NCBI GenBank assembly: GCA_964393335.1
Contig: CAYMTN010000038.1
Location: forward strand, 1 to 31,800
DNA from: CAYMTN01 sp964393335
Lineage (GTDB): Bacteria > Chloroflexota > Anaerolineae > Aggregatilineales > Aggregatilineaceae
DNA length: 31,800 bases
Reading direction: 5' to 3'
Shown: in pieces, positions 1 through 8,327 of the stretch
Position numbering within the stretch: the stretch's first letter is position 1
How the letters are laid out: each line of letters begins with the position of its first letter
Made by a program: the position numbers and the translations under genes
The notes under the pieces: generated by a model
The model's input: the letters and a program-made list of their open reading frames with translations, nothing else
Databases searched by the model: none
What the model was told of the DNA's origin: nothing

Positions 1-136
1 TCTGAAGTCCATTCACAACCACCCGTTCGGCAGTTGGACGCGCGTGTATCTAATTCGCTGCAGGCGGGTTATAGTTTATGCTAACTTCGTATCCCGTCCA
101 CCAGTTCCGATCTTTTCATTTCAAGGAGGAAACATT

Positions 137-1198
137 ATGAACAGACGCTTTATAGGGCCAGCGGTGCTGCTGCTCGGTGTGGTGCTTGTCGTAGCCGGGC
201 TGCTACTGATGGCCGTGATCGTGCCGGGCATGAAACAATTCCCCGACGATGTGAATACGACCCGCCAGTATGACGGGACCATGCCGGTGTTGTTCAACAC
301 GCAGTCCTTCACCTTCATGACCGATCTGCCAATCGACCTCGAACGTCACTTCCAGACGGAGGCCACCGACGACGGTGTCGCACTAGTCAAAGAAGAGCAG
401 ACGCTGAGTTCCGGGGGACAGCCCCTCCAGCAGTTGGTCAAGCACTACGCCCTCGACCGCAAGACAATGGAAGTATCGGACAAATACCCGTCTTCCTGGG
501 AACAAACAGAGGGCTTCTGGCCGCGCGAAGGCCTGGTGCTGGGCTGGCCGATTGATACCAAAAAGCAGGATTACATCGGGTGGAGCGATGACTATCGCGC
601 GCCGGTCGTGCTCAAGTACGAAGGCGTTGTCAAACACCCCCGCGCCAATATTGATACCTACTACTTTACATCCAGCAGCGAAGCGCTACCGATTGTGCCT
701 GATGCCGTGACCGCGATGGGACTCCCTCAAGGACTACCGAAAGATCAGTTTTCCGCCCTGATCGAACAAACGGACCTCAGCCCAATGGTCAAGCAGATGA
801 TGCCTACCCTGCTTGAGGGTATCGAAGGGGATGTTGTGCCGCTGGCCTATTATTACGAATACGAAGGTGAATACTGGATTCAACCCGATACCGGCGTTTT
901 GATCGACACGAAAAAACATGAACTGCGCAAAGTCGGGTTATCCGAAGAATTGATCGCTGGCTCGCTGCTGGCCAATCTACCCGCCGAACAGCAGGCCGCC
1001 CTGCGTGTTCCCGTCTCCGACTACACGTACCAGGCTACGGACCAATCTGTCCAGGATGCCAAAAAGGATGCTGAGGACGCCAAGAGCCAGATTCAGCTCT
1101 TTGGCACGACCCTGCCAATCGCCGGAATCGTAATCGGCGTCGTGCTCGCGCTGGCCGGTCTGGTCCTGATCGTGAGGCGACAATCCTCCCCACAGTGA
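137..1198 (+). CDS. DUF3068 family membrane-anchored protein
   Basis: 353-residue protein of unknown function. The ATG at 137 is chosen because AAGGAGGA (123-130) lies just upstream; the reading frame stays open further 5' but has no other ribosome site. Hydrophobic helices at about residues 7-30 and 321-345 bracket a soluble, probably extracytoplasmic body, and a short basic tail (VRRQSSPQ) ends it. The body carries patterns I associate with DUF3068, a family best known from Actinobacteria: GLVLGWPIDTKKQDY followed by a Y-x-G-type strand, and later EYWIQPDTGVLIDTKKH. The fit is by eye. Just before the C-terminal helix is a charged, helix-prone stretch (DAKKDAEDAKSQ). The gene is alone on its strand and ends at a hairpin shared with the converging glycosyltransferase operon. 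A weak TATAGT (70-75) may be its -10 box. Nothing indicates an enzyme; an envelope or structural role is a guess. Confidence 0.75.
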   Translation: MNRRFIGPAVLLLGVVLVVAGLLLMAVIVPGMKQFPDDVNTTRQYDGTMPVLFNTQSFTFMTDLPIDLERHFQTEATDDGVALVKEEQTLSSGGQPLQQLVKHYALDRKTMEVSDKYPSSWEQTEGFWPREGLVLGWPIDTKKQDYIGWSDDYRAPVVLKYEGVVKHPRANIDTYYFTSSSEALPIVPDAVTAMGLPQGLPKDQFSALIEQTDLSPMVKQMMPTLLEGIEGDVVPLAYYYEYEGEYWIQPDTGVLIDTKKHELRKVGLSEELIAGSLLANLPAEQQAALRVPVSDYTYQATDQSVQDAKKDAEDAKSQIQLFGTTLPIAGIVIGVVLALAGLVLIVRRQSSPQ

Positions 1199-1208
1199 CG
1201 CGCTACCA

Positions 1209-1244
1209 ACAAGGCCCGACTGCTTCTATGACAGCGGGCCTTGT
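1209..1244. terminator. hairpin terminator between convergent genes
   Basis: ACAAGGCCCG (1209-1218) pairs perfectly with CGGGCCTTGT (1235-1244), and CTG/CAG extends the stem across a one-base bulge. There is no strong T run on either side, so intrinsic termination may be partial. It lies between the stops of two converging genes and could serve both. Confidence 0.55.
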
Positions 1245-1247
1245 CTG

Positions 1248-3179
1248 TTAATCAGCTACGGTGAATCGATCGACCGGAACCGTGATCGGCTCGAACGTCC
1301 CGCCTATGTCGTACAGCACAAGCTTGACCTCTGCCGGTCCAGCGGGCATATCACCCGGCACCCACAACACAAACCGGCTGAGAATCGGGCTGCCGGGCCG
1401 CCAGTGTTCCTGCCCAAACGACGCCGCCACCGGGGGCTGGTCCAGTTGGGCATAAAATGCCCCGCCGGGATCGTACAACCGCACGCTAACCCGCACCCCC
1501 GGTCTGAGCGCCTCCCCACGCAGCCACCACGTATGAATCAGAACGATTCCACCATGCGGCACAGGGCCGGTGTTAATGACTTCTCCCCCCAGGTAGATCG
1601 GTCCATCCGGCGGTGTCTGGACCACGGGGCGCAGGCTGCTAACCGTTTCACGCAACTGCTGTGGTGATTCGCGCAGCACATACAGCGCCACAGACACGTC
1701 CCCAAAACCATACGAATCCGGCAGCGGCTGGGGCTGCCCAATGGATTCCAGGATGCCGGCGACCAGATTCTGCGGGTCCATGATGTGGCCCTGCCATGCC
1801 AGGACCCATACGCGCTGGGCGTGATTCTGATCGACACGCACCTGCAGGCCGGTGATCGCTTCATCAAAAAACAGAAATTGGTTGACGTCTGTCAGCTTAT
1901 TATCGGGCAGGCCGATCCAGGGCAGCGCCGCATCATAATAGCCCGCTGCTGTAAAAAGTGTGCCGTCGCGCAGCACGAGTACATCGCCCGGTTCGGCGTG
2001 CCGGTTGATGTATCCGAATGCCTCGCGCAGATAGCTGTTATACACCGGCTGGCGATCTGCCTGGGCGGGCAGCCACATGACCAGCAGCGCGGCTCCCCAC
2101 ACCGGCCAACGCCCCCACCGGCAGCGCGCCAGCGCAGACAACCCTACCCCGATCAGCAGCGATGCGCCAACCCACACCGGCCATCCGTGCCGCCCGGAGA
2201 GCTTCGCTTGAACGGCGTAGACCAGCCCCAACAGGCCCATCAGCGGCACAATCGTGATCCAGATAGCCAACAAGAAGCGCGCGCGCGCCACGTCCGCCCG
2301 CCGGTGAATAACCAGCCAGACCAGCGGCGCGACAGCCACCAGCAGCGCGATGCCCCACGCATACGGCGGTGTATCGTCCGGCACGCGATATTGGCCGTAA
2401 GCAAAAAACTGCAGATAAGCTTCAAACGCGCGGCCCGGCCCGATATGGTCCGCATACGCCGTGCCTGCCCGTACATCGCGCCCGGCCAGCGCCAGCAGCC
2501 AGGGCACGTACCCAATGGCCAATCCGGCGGCCAGGTGTACCAGGATCGTACCGCGCCGCCGGGTTGGATGGCGCAGTGTCTGCCAGCCGAGATAAACACC
2601 GTGCGCCGCCAGCGCCAGAAACCCGGTGTAATGCGTGTAGAGCAGCGCCAGCGCCAGCAGCCAATAAACGGCCAGCAAGCGGCTGTAGTGGCGGTCCAAC
2701 GGTCTCGCGCCTGTCCCGTAGCGTTCCCATAACTCCCATAACATAACACTGGACCAGGCAGCCAGCGCGAGCGCCAGCGCGTAGGGCCGCACCTCGTGCG
2801 CCGCGTACAGAAAACCCTGGCTCAGCGCGAAGACCAGCGCCGCCAGCCACCCTGCCACCCTGCCGCCGATGCGTCGTCCCAGCGCCATCAGGCCAGCCGC
2901 GGCCAGCACAGCACACCATGCCGAAAACACGCGCAGCGTAAATTCACTGGTGCCAGCCATGCTGCCCCACACTTTGAGCAGAGTGAAATCAAGAGGCATC
3001 TGGTTGTCGATACGCGTGCACCACTCCCCGATTGCCGACCAGGATTGCCCGGCAAAATAGGCGTTGACCGTTTCGTCGTACCACAGGCCGCGCTGCGGCC
3101 ATGTGATCACCACATGTGCCGCGATCACCAACAAAACCAGCATGGACACCCAGCGCGCGGCACGTGACGAGACGATCAT
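1248..3179 (-). CDS. GT39/GT-C-type membrane glycosyltransferase
   Basis: About 643 residues. Many hydrophobic helices fill the first two thirds, and the first loop carries WYDE (D35-E36), the acidic pair typical of GT-C enzymes (PMT/ArnT/GT39 type) that use polyprenyl-phosphate sugars on the outer face of the membrane. The last 150 or so residues form a beta-rich soluble domain (YLGGEVINTG, then VRLYDPGG, then LVLYDIGG) similar in pattern to the tail of the 803-residue protein at 17484-19895. The ATG at 3179 sits one base after the upstream stop, with GGAG about ten bases ahead of it; a GTG at 3197 would overlap the upstream gene and has no ribosome site. It is the last gene of a three-gene leftward operon. 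Acceptor and sugar cannot be read from sequence. Confidence 0.8.
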   Translation of the reverse strand: MIVSSRAARWVSMLVLLVIAAHVVITWPQRGLWYDETVNAYFAGQSWSAIGEWCTRIDNQMPLDFTLLKVWGSMAGTSEFTLRVFSAWCAVLAAAGLMALGRRIGGRVAGWLAALVFALSQGFLYAAHEVRPYALALALAAWSSVMLWELWERYGTGARPLDRHYSRLLAVYWLLALALLYTHYTGFLALAAHGVYLGWQTLRHPTRRRGTILVHLAAGLAIGYVPWLLALAGRDVRAGTAYADHIGPGRAFEAYLQFFAYGQYRVPDDTPPYAWGIALLVAVAPLVWLVIHRRADVARARFLLAIWITIVPLMGLLGLVYAVQAKLSGRHGWPVWVGASLLIGVGLSALARCRWGRWPVWGAALLVMWLPAQADRQPVYNSYLREAFGYINRHAEPGDVLVLRDGTLFTAAGYYDAALPWIGLPDNKLTDVNQFLFFDEAITGLQVRVDQNHAQRVWVLAWQGHIMDPQNLVAGILESIGQPQPLPDSYGFGDVSVALYVLRESPQQLRETVSSLRPVVQTPPDGPIYLGGEVINTGPVPHGGIVLIHTWWLRGEALRPGVRVSVRLYDPGGAFYAQLDQPPVAASFGQEHWRPGSPILSRFVLWVPGDMPAGPAEVKLVLYDIGGTFEPITVPVDRFTVAD

Positions 3180-3180
3180 G

Positions 3181-5100
3181 TTAGTCCGGCTCTCCACTCA
3201 AGGTCACGCGCGAACGATCGGCACCGGAAATGGGGCATAATGTGATCCGAGTCACGGCGTCACCCGGCTGGTACACCCAGCCCAGGCACGCGCCAGCCTC
3301 AGGGGGACCCTCGACCAGCGGCCAGCGCCGGACCGTCACCAGCGTATGCGTGAGCCACAGACGCGCCGCGCCGACCGGCATGGAGAGTTCCTGGTCAACT
3401 GTTTCACCGGGGCTTATCGTGCTGAGGTTCGCGGCGAAAACCGCCCGCTCGTCTTGCGGCGGTCCGGGCCGCCAGATTTCGTAGTCGAATCCATTCATGG
3501 GGATCATCTGCGCCGGGTAGTACGCATCATACACCGCATCCAGCACCGGCGGCGGATAAAACTGGGCGCGGAACACCACCACTCCAAACGCGTGCCTCTG
3601 AATATCCGCGATCAGGTTGGCGGGATCAAACAGGTCGTTCTCATACAGATTTTTGAGCTGTGTCGGATTGGTCACCACGTCTTTTCCGGCACGCAGGCTG
3701 AACCCGGCCTCTTCGCTCATGGCAGGCCGCTCGTCTTCGCGCAGAATATCGACGATCCGCCAGCCGTTGTTGATGTCTGCCTGCGTTGGCACATGCCCGA
3801 TGGTCGCATATCCCTGCGTCCAGCCTGCCGAATCGTAGAACGCGTAACGCTGCCCGTAGCTCGACTCCAACCCCAACGCAGCACTGAGCGGCCCGAACAG
3901 CACGCCATCAGTCGGCAGTTTGACCACGCTCAGACCGTACAACACGTACATTGCCGGAATCACAATCCCGGCCAGCGCCGTTACCGGGACGCGCACCGGT
4001 TTTCCGGCAAGCAGCCTGCGCGCTGGCCGTGTCAGCGGATTTTCCGCGAATACCCAGCCGCCCCGCAGCGTCCGCGCCGCAAACAGCCCGGATAGCACGC
4101 ACGTCGCCGCGATTGCCGACGCAAAATAACTGTCACCCGCGCCCCACTTTCCGGCGAGCACCGTATCGGCCACCGCCAGCACCCACCACACGCTGTAGAG
4201 CGACAGGCGCGTGAAATACAACTCGTACCCGACAAACAATCCTGCCATCACGATCAAGGGAGCATGCAGCCGGAACCACTGCTTAAACAGGCCGACAAAC
4301 TGCGCCGGATAATAGTCATTGACGTTGGCAGCAATGGTGTTGGTCCACCACGCGCCGCCCGTCGACCGGTTGATCCACAGGAAAATCACGCCCGCCACCC
4401 CGGCGAAGATGACGCCCCACACCACGCTGCGACGCGGGTTCCGCAGGAACAAAAACCCAAACACGGCCACACACGTCGCCAGGGCAAGCTGCTTGGTATA
4501 ACCCGCCGCCAGCAGCAACACGAGCCCGGCGATCATGACACGGCGTCTGCGACGCGGGTCTTCGATCTCGGTAACATGCGCCAGCACCGCCACGCTCAAC
4601 GCTTCAAACATGACCATCGTCATATGCTGGCGGAAAAGTGGCCCGACGTGGTACACGTAGTTCGATGCCAGAAACGCCAGCCCGGCCAGCACGGCCAGCA
4701 CGCGGTGGCGTCCTTCGTGATACACGATCCATCCAATCGCTGACGCCGTGACCAGCGTGCCGGCAAAACCCGCCAGCCGCCCGTACCAATACCCCTCGCC
4801 GAAAACCCAGACGAACGGCACGAGCAAAACATGAAACAGCGGCGGATAGTTGCTGGCATAGAAGGGATACACTTCGGTGTTGCGGTAGGGCCATTCGCCC
4901 TGGCTGAACAGGATCGTATCTTCCAGCTCGAACCCTTCGCCCTGGTCATAATCGAACGGAAAACGCATCAAACCGGCAGCGTAATACACATAAACCAGGA
5001 AATGCGCGACCATCAGCATCACTGCCAGCGCTAACAGCACCTGGCTGGCCCGCTGCCACCGCGTCATGCGCACCGGGGCCGTACCTGCTCGATCTGCCAT
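3181..5100 (-). CDS. GT-C-type membrane glycosyltransferase-like protein
   Basis: 639 residues with about ten hydrophobic segments. The first extracytoplasmic loop has FDYDQGEGFE (D52, E55), the acidic D-x-x-E arrangement seen in GT39-like proteins, supporting transfer of sugars from a lipid-linked donor outside the membrane. Residues after about 400 form a soluble domain with YGQRYAFYDSAGW, then a region ending in a beta-rich tail (TISPGETVDQELSMPV). That tail contains three of the protein's few cysteines. The ATG at 5100 is preceded by only a weak ribosome site (GCGAG); M12 (MTRWQR) is an alternative. It follows the small membrane protein gene by 30 bases and precedes the next glycosyltransferase by one base, so all three are probably cotranscribed. 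The sequence differs clearly from its downstream neighbour, so this is not a recent tandem duplication. Confidence 0.75.
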   Translation of the reverse strand: MADRAGTAPVRMTRWQRASQVLLALAVMLMVAHFLVYVYYAAGLMRFPFDYDQGEGFELEDTILFSQGEWPYRNTEVYPFYASNYPPLFHVLLVPFVWVFGEGYWYGRLAGFAGTLVTASAIGWIVYHEGRHRVLAVLAGLAFLASNYVYHVGPLFRQHMTMVMFEALSVAVLAHVTEIEDPRRRRRVMIAGLVLLLAAGYTKQLALATCVAVFGFLFLRNPRRSVVWGVIFAGVAGVIFLWINRSTGGAWWTNTIAANVNDYYPAQFVGLFKQWFRLHAPLIVMAGLFVGYELYFTRLSLYSVWWVLAVADTVLAGKWGAGDSYFASAIAATCVLSGLFAARTLRGGWVFAENPLTRPARRLLAGKPVRVPVTALAGIVIPAMYVLYGLSVVKLPTDGVLFGPLSAALGLESSYGQRYAFYDSAGWTQGYATIGHVPTQADINNGWRIVDILREDERPAMSEEAGFSLRAGKDVVTNPTQLKNLYENDLFDPANLIADIQRHAFGVVVFRAQFYPPPVLDAVYDAYYPAQMIPMNGFDYEIWRPGPPQDERAVFAANLSTISPGETVDQELSMPVGAARLWLTHTLVTVRRWPLVEGPPEAGACLGWVYQPGDAVTRITLCPISGADRSRVTLSGEPD

Positions 5101-5130
5101 ACCAACTCGCTTTGCACGTGTCGCCCGGAC

Positions 5131-5343
5131 CTATGCCGGGCGATCTCCCAGGGGCAGCAGGGTCGCCCCAATGACCACGCTCACCACACCGATCAGCACC
5201 CCCAACGTCTGCAACGTGCCAAACCCGCCGGGTTGGTCGCGCACGACGTCGGCGGCGACCATCAACACAGTCAGCGCCGCCCCACCGATGATCATGATCA
5301 GGCCAAGCTGCCGCTTGGTGAGCGTAAAATCGTCGTCCAGCAT
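5131..5343 (-). CDS. small two-helix membrane protein
   Basis: 70 residues: a short acidic N-terminus (MLDDDFTLTKRQ), a hydrophobic helix at about 13-32, a polar loop with DQPGGFG, and a second helix at about 42-62 ending LLPLGDRPA. I do not recognise a family. The hydrophobic pattern and its place as first gene of a tight leftward operon, 30 bases before the next start, argue that it is real; the longer frame overlapping it lacks such organisation. An extended -10 element (TGGTATACT on this strand, 5391-5383) lies about 40 bases upstream. It may be an accessory subunit of the membrane glycosyltransferases, but only position suggests this. Confidence 0.65.
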   Translation of the reverse strand: MLDDDFTLTKRQLGLIMIIGGAALTVLMVAADVVRDQPGGFGTLQTLGVLIGVVSVVIGATLLPLGDRPA

Positions 5344-5382
5344 CCGCCAAAATTCTCTCTCAGAATACGGTCAAACGCGCCC

Positions 5383-5391
5383 AGTATACCA
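5383..5391 (-). promoter_or_regulatory. extended -10 promoter element for leftward operon
   Basis: Read on the minus strand this is TGGTATACT, a TGnTATACT extended -10 about 40 bases before the ATG at 5343. No good -35 is visible, which is usual for extended -10 promoters. It would drive the three genes from 5343 down to 1248. Confidence 0.4.
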
Positions 5392-5531
5392 AAGCCCGGC
5401 CTGGTAAGGCGATTTTTTACCGGCTGCGCAACCGATGCCCGGCAGACTGCGTATAGATGAGTGAACACCAATGCATAATCCGCCACAGGTAACAGTGGCT
5501 CACACGACAACCAAACACCAGGAGCAACATC

Positions 5532-6296
5532 ATGGATGATCAAGACCAGATCACAGGCACACCTGAAAACATCGTGCCGCCGAACAACGAGCAGGTCGAG
5601 GGCGAAGGCGTGCCGGTACCGTCTCGTATCCGTGACGCGGTAAACAACGTGCGACAGCGCGTCAAAGAAGAAGCAGAACGCGGGCGTGATGTCGTGAGGG
5701 AATACGAAGACCGGTATCACGGGCGCCGCCTGGAAAGTCCGCCAGAGGAGGAAATAGCCGGGACACCACCGCGTGCTTATGTGCCACAGAAATTCAAGCG
5801 CATGCACGATCCCGCGTCGATTGACGAAAACGAGCGCAAATGGGCCGCGCTGGCGCATGGTAGCACGCTGTTGACGGCGTTGGTTGCGCTGGCGAGCGGC
5901 GGCCTCGGCGTGCTGATCACGATGCTGGTGCCGCTGTGTATCTACTTCTCGTTCCGCAAACGGTCCGAATACGTCGCGTTCCATGCTTTGCAGGCGTTCA
6001 CGATCCAGCTTGTCGGCACGGTCGGCTGGCTGGCGCTGTTCATCGTCGGTACGATTGTCGGGCTGGCGCTGTTCTTCGTCTCGCTGATTCTGATCGTCGT
6101 GCTGGTCGGAATCATCCTGGCTCCGCTGGTCGTGCTGCTGTACGTGCTGTTTGTGCTGGTATCACTCCTGCTGCCGGTTGCGATGGTGATCTACTCGGTC
6201 ATCGCAGCGGTGGAAACCTGGAACGGGCAGAACTACCGCTATCCCTACATCGCGCGGTGGGTTGAAAGCCAGATGCACAGCAATGTGCTGATGTAA
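5532..6296 (+). CDS. DUF4870 domain-containing membrane protein
   Basis: 254 residues. The first 100 are polar and charged, with a helix-prone run (VRQRVKEEAERGRDVVREYED) at about 40-60. From about 101 a DUF4870 (Tic20-like) domain begins: ERKWAALAHGSTLL, then FRKRSEYVAFHALQAF, then a C-terminal NGQNYRYPYIARWV. Four or so hydrophobic helices lie between these landmarks, including one long, very hydrophobic stretch at 165-225. The ATG at 5532 follows AGGAG (5520-5524) by seven bases. The gene stands alone and ends at a strong hairpin. The family has no established function; the long charged N-terminus suggests a cytoplasmic partner, but that is inference. Confidence 0.85.
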   Translation: MDDQDQITGTPENIVPPNNEQVEGEGVPVPSRIRDAVNNVRQRVKEEAERGRDVVREYEDRYHGRRLESPPEEEIAGTPPRAYVPQKFKRMHDPASIDENERKWAALAHGSTLLTALVALASGGLGVLITMLVPLCIYFSFRKRSEYVAFHALQAFTIQLVGTVGWLALFIVGTIVGLALFFVSLILIVVLVGIILAPLVVLLYVLFVLVSLLLPVAMVIYSVIAAVETWNGQNYRYPYIARWVESQMHSNVLM

Positions 6297-6324
6297 CATC
6301 ATTTCAGGGCCTGCCTACCCTGCC

Positions 6325-6364
6325 ATCACACGCCGCCGTCCCCCCTCGGCGGCGTGATGTTTTG
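6325..6364 (+). terminator. rho-independent terminator after DUF4870 gene
   Basis: CGCCGCCG (6331-6338) pairs with CGGCGGCG (6347-6354), and ATCAC/GTGAT extends the stem across a two-base bulge. A short TTTT follows at 6360-6363. It lies about 30 bases after the stop at 6296. Confidence 0.65.
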
Positions 6365-6469
6365 CCTGATGCGAGCGGTCTGTGTTAATCTTGCCGGATA
6401 TTTTCATCTGCCAACACCCTTGCCGGTGCGCTGAACCGACATCATATACCAAAGATGGGGGATAGCCTT

Positions 6470-8245
6470 ATGCTGAAGACGCACAACTGCGGTGAGTTAC
6501 GGGCCGAACACACCGGCCAGCAGGTCACCTTAGCCGGATGGATTCACCGGTGGCGCGACCAGGGCGGTTTGATTTTCTGGGATTTGCGCGACCGCTGGGG
6601 AATCACACAAGTCACCGTAAACCAACAGACTGCCCCGGACGCGCACGCCGTCGGCAAAGACGTCCGCGCCGAGTGGGTCGTGCAGGTCACAGGAACCGTT
6701 GCCCGGCGGCCCGCCGGTATGGAAAACCCGGACCTGCCGACCGGCGAAATCGAGCTGGAAGTCTCTAATCTGGTCGTGTTGAACCGCGCGAAAACGCCGC
6801 CGTTCTACATCAACAAAGCGGATAACGTCGAAGAATCCCTGCGGATGCGCTATCGCTACCTGGACCTGCGCCGCTCCAACATGCAGCAAAACCTGATCCT
6901 GCGGCACAACGTGATCCGGTTCATCCGCAATTACCTGTCGGACCGGGGCTTCATCGAGATCGAGACGCCGATCCTGTTCAAGACCACGCCCGAAGGCGCG
7001 CGGGACTACCTGGTGCCCAGCCGAGTGCATCCCGGCAAATTTTACGCGCTGCCGCAAAGCCCCCAACAGCTCAAACAATTGTTGATGGTGGCGGGCTACG
7101 AGCGCTATTTCCAGATCGCGCGCTGCTTCCGGGATGAAGATCAACGCGGCGACCGCCAGCCGGAATTCACGCAGTTGGATATGGAAATGAGTTTTGTCCA
7201 GCGTGAAGATGTGATGGACCTGGTCGAAGCCATGTTCACGCGGCTGGTCGAGGAAGTCAGCGACCGCGAGCTGGTGACCAAACCCTTCCCGCGCCTGACG
7301 CACCGTGAAGCGCTGGCGCGTTATGGCACCGATAAGCCTGATCTCCGCTACGGCCTGGAGATCGTCGACGTCAGCGACATCGCGGGCGAAACGGCCTTTC
7401 GGGTGTTCGTCGACAATGTCAAAGACGGCAAGCCGGTGCGTGCGATTCGCGTGCCGGGCTGCGGCAATTACAGCCGGAAGCAGCTCAGCGAACTGGAAGA
7501 TATCGCCAGGGAGGCCGGGGCTAAGGGGCTGTCCTGGATGGCGATTGAAGCGGGCCAGGAGGGTCAGGTCCGTTCGCCCATCGGTAAATTCTTCACGACA
7601 GACCAGTTGCAGGCGATGATCGAGCGCACGCAGGCCGCGCCCGGTGACCTGGTCCTGTTCGCGTCGGATACACAGACCGTCGTGTGTGAAGTGCTGGATA
7701 CGCTGCGCCGCGAAATGGCCCAACGTCTGAACCTCGCAGACCCAAACAAAGTCGCGTTCTGCTGGGTGATCGATTTTCCGCTGTTCGAGTGGAATGAAGA
7801 TCAAGCCCGGTGGGACCCCAGCCATCACCTGTTTACCGCGCCCATGTGGAACGATATCTCGCTGTTGGATACCGACCCCGGCAAAGCGCGCGGTCAGCAG
7901 TATGACCTCGCCTGCAACGGCTACGAGATCGCCGGTGGCAGCATCCGTATTCACGACCGTGAGATTCAGGAAAAGATCTTTGGCCTGATCGGGTTGGATA
8001 AGGCGGTCGCTAAGGAGCGCTTCGGGCACATGCTGGAAGCCTTCGAGTATGGGACTCCGCCGCACGGCGGCATCGCGCCCGGCATCGACCGGCTGGTCAT
8101 GCTGCTGGCCGGACAGCCGAATATCCGCGAGGTGATCGCCTTCCCAAAAACGCAGCAAGCCGCCGATTTAATGGCCGGAGCGCCATCCGAAGCCGAGCCG
8201 CAGCAGCTTGAGGAGCTTCATATTCGCGTGGTAGACTCAGACTGA
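6470..8245 (+). CDS. aspS: aspartyl-tRNA synthetase (bacterial type)
   Basis: Charges tRNA with aspartate in the cytoplasm. At 591 residues it has the usual bacterial AspRS length. An N-terminal OB-fold anticodon domain (GWIHRWRDQGGLIFWDLRDR) is followed by class II motif 1 (DRGFIEIETPIL), motif 2 (CFRDEDQRGDRQPEFTQLD, about 219-240) and motif 3 (GGIAPGIDRLVMLL, about 533-546). The GAD insertion domain lies between motifs 2 and 3. The ATG at 6470 follows a purine-rich GGGGGAT; an ATG at 6455 would add five residues and has no better site. Residue 31 is Gln and residue 83 Gly. In Pseudomonas AspRS, His31 and Gly83 mark the non-discriminating form that also makes Asp-tRNA(Asn), so this enzyme may be relaxed too. 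TTGCCG (6420-6425) and TATACC (6445-6450), 19 apart, are a weak promoter candidate. No T-box leader is visible. Confidence 0.97.
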   Translation: MLKTHNCGELRAEHTGQQVTLAGWIHRWRDQGGLIFWDLRDRWGITQVTVNQQTAPDAHAVGKDVRAEWVVQVTGTVARRPAGMENPDLPTGEIELEVSNLVVLNRAKTPPFYINKADNVEESLRMRYRYLDLRRSNMQQNLILRHNVIRFIRNYLSDRGFIEIETPILFKTTPEGARDYLVPSRVHPGKFYALPQSPQQLKQLLMVAGYERYFQIARCFRDEDQRGDRQPEFTQLDMEMSFVQREDVMDLVEAMFTRLVEEVSDRELVTKPFPRLTHREALARYGTDKPDLRYGLEIVDVSDIAGETAFRVFVDNVKDGKPVRAIRVPGCGNYSRKQLSELEDIAREAGAKGLSWMAIEAGQEGQVRSPIGKFFTTDQLQAMIERTQAAPGDLVLFASDTQTVVCEVLDTLRREMAQRLNLADPNKVAFCWVIDFPLFEWNEDQARWDPSHHLFTAPMWNDISLLDTDPGKARGQQYDLACNGYEIAGGSIRIHDREIQEKIFGLIGLDKAVAKERFGHMLEAFEYGTPPHGGIAPGIDRLVMLLAGQPNIREVIAFPKTQQAADLMAGAPSEAEPQQLEELHIRVVDSD

Positions 8246-8285
8246 AGCACGCCGCGCCAGGTGATTTCTCGCCGGTCCGGCATGG

Positions 8286-8294
8286 TGATATACT
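8286..8294 (+). promoter_or_regulatory. extended -10 promoter element
   Basis: TGATATACT matches an extended -10 (TGnTATAAT-like). It lies about 33 bases before the start at 8328 and just after the aspS stop, so the gp19-like gene probably has its own promoter. The -35 region (TTCTCG around 8266-8271) is poor. Confidence 0.45.
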
Positions 8295-8327
8295 GTGCCG
8301 AAAACCTATTGCAAAGGAGTATGCAAG

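Noticed and set aside
1..136. Possible end of an upstream gene or start of a divergent gene in the first bases
   Set aside because: One plus frame is open through the DUF3068 gene without a stop, another stops after an uninformative stretch, and a minus ATG at 12 leaves only four codons. None can be supported.
1785..2732. 315-codon plus-strand frame inside the GT39-like gene
   Set aside because: The product is Gln/Arg/Pro-rich and low in hydrophobic residues, typical of an antisense shadow of a membrane protein gene.
5298..5984. 228-codon minus-strand frame over the DUF4870 gene and the upstream gap
   Set aside because: It overlaps two supported genes and the divergent promoter region; no recognisable content.
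6297..6469. T-box or other riboswitch before aspS
   Set aside because: Apart from the terminator of the previous gene there is no T-box consensus or second hairpin; only weak promoter-like boxes.
6530..8158. 542-codon open frame on the strand opposite aspS
   Set aside because: It lies entirely inside a well-supported aspS gene, and its product is rich in His, Gln, Arg and Val without any recognisable domain. High GC content makes such antisense frames common.
8245..8327. Gap after aspS considered as a prophage attachment site because of the tail-tube-like gene
   Set aside because: No tRNA, direct repeat, integrase or other phage gene is visible, and the flanking genes are housekeeping.
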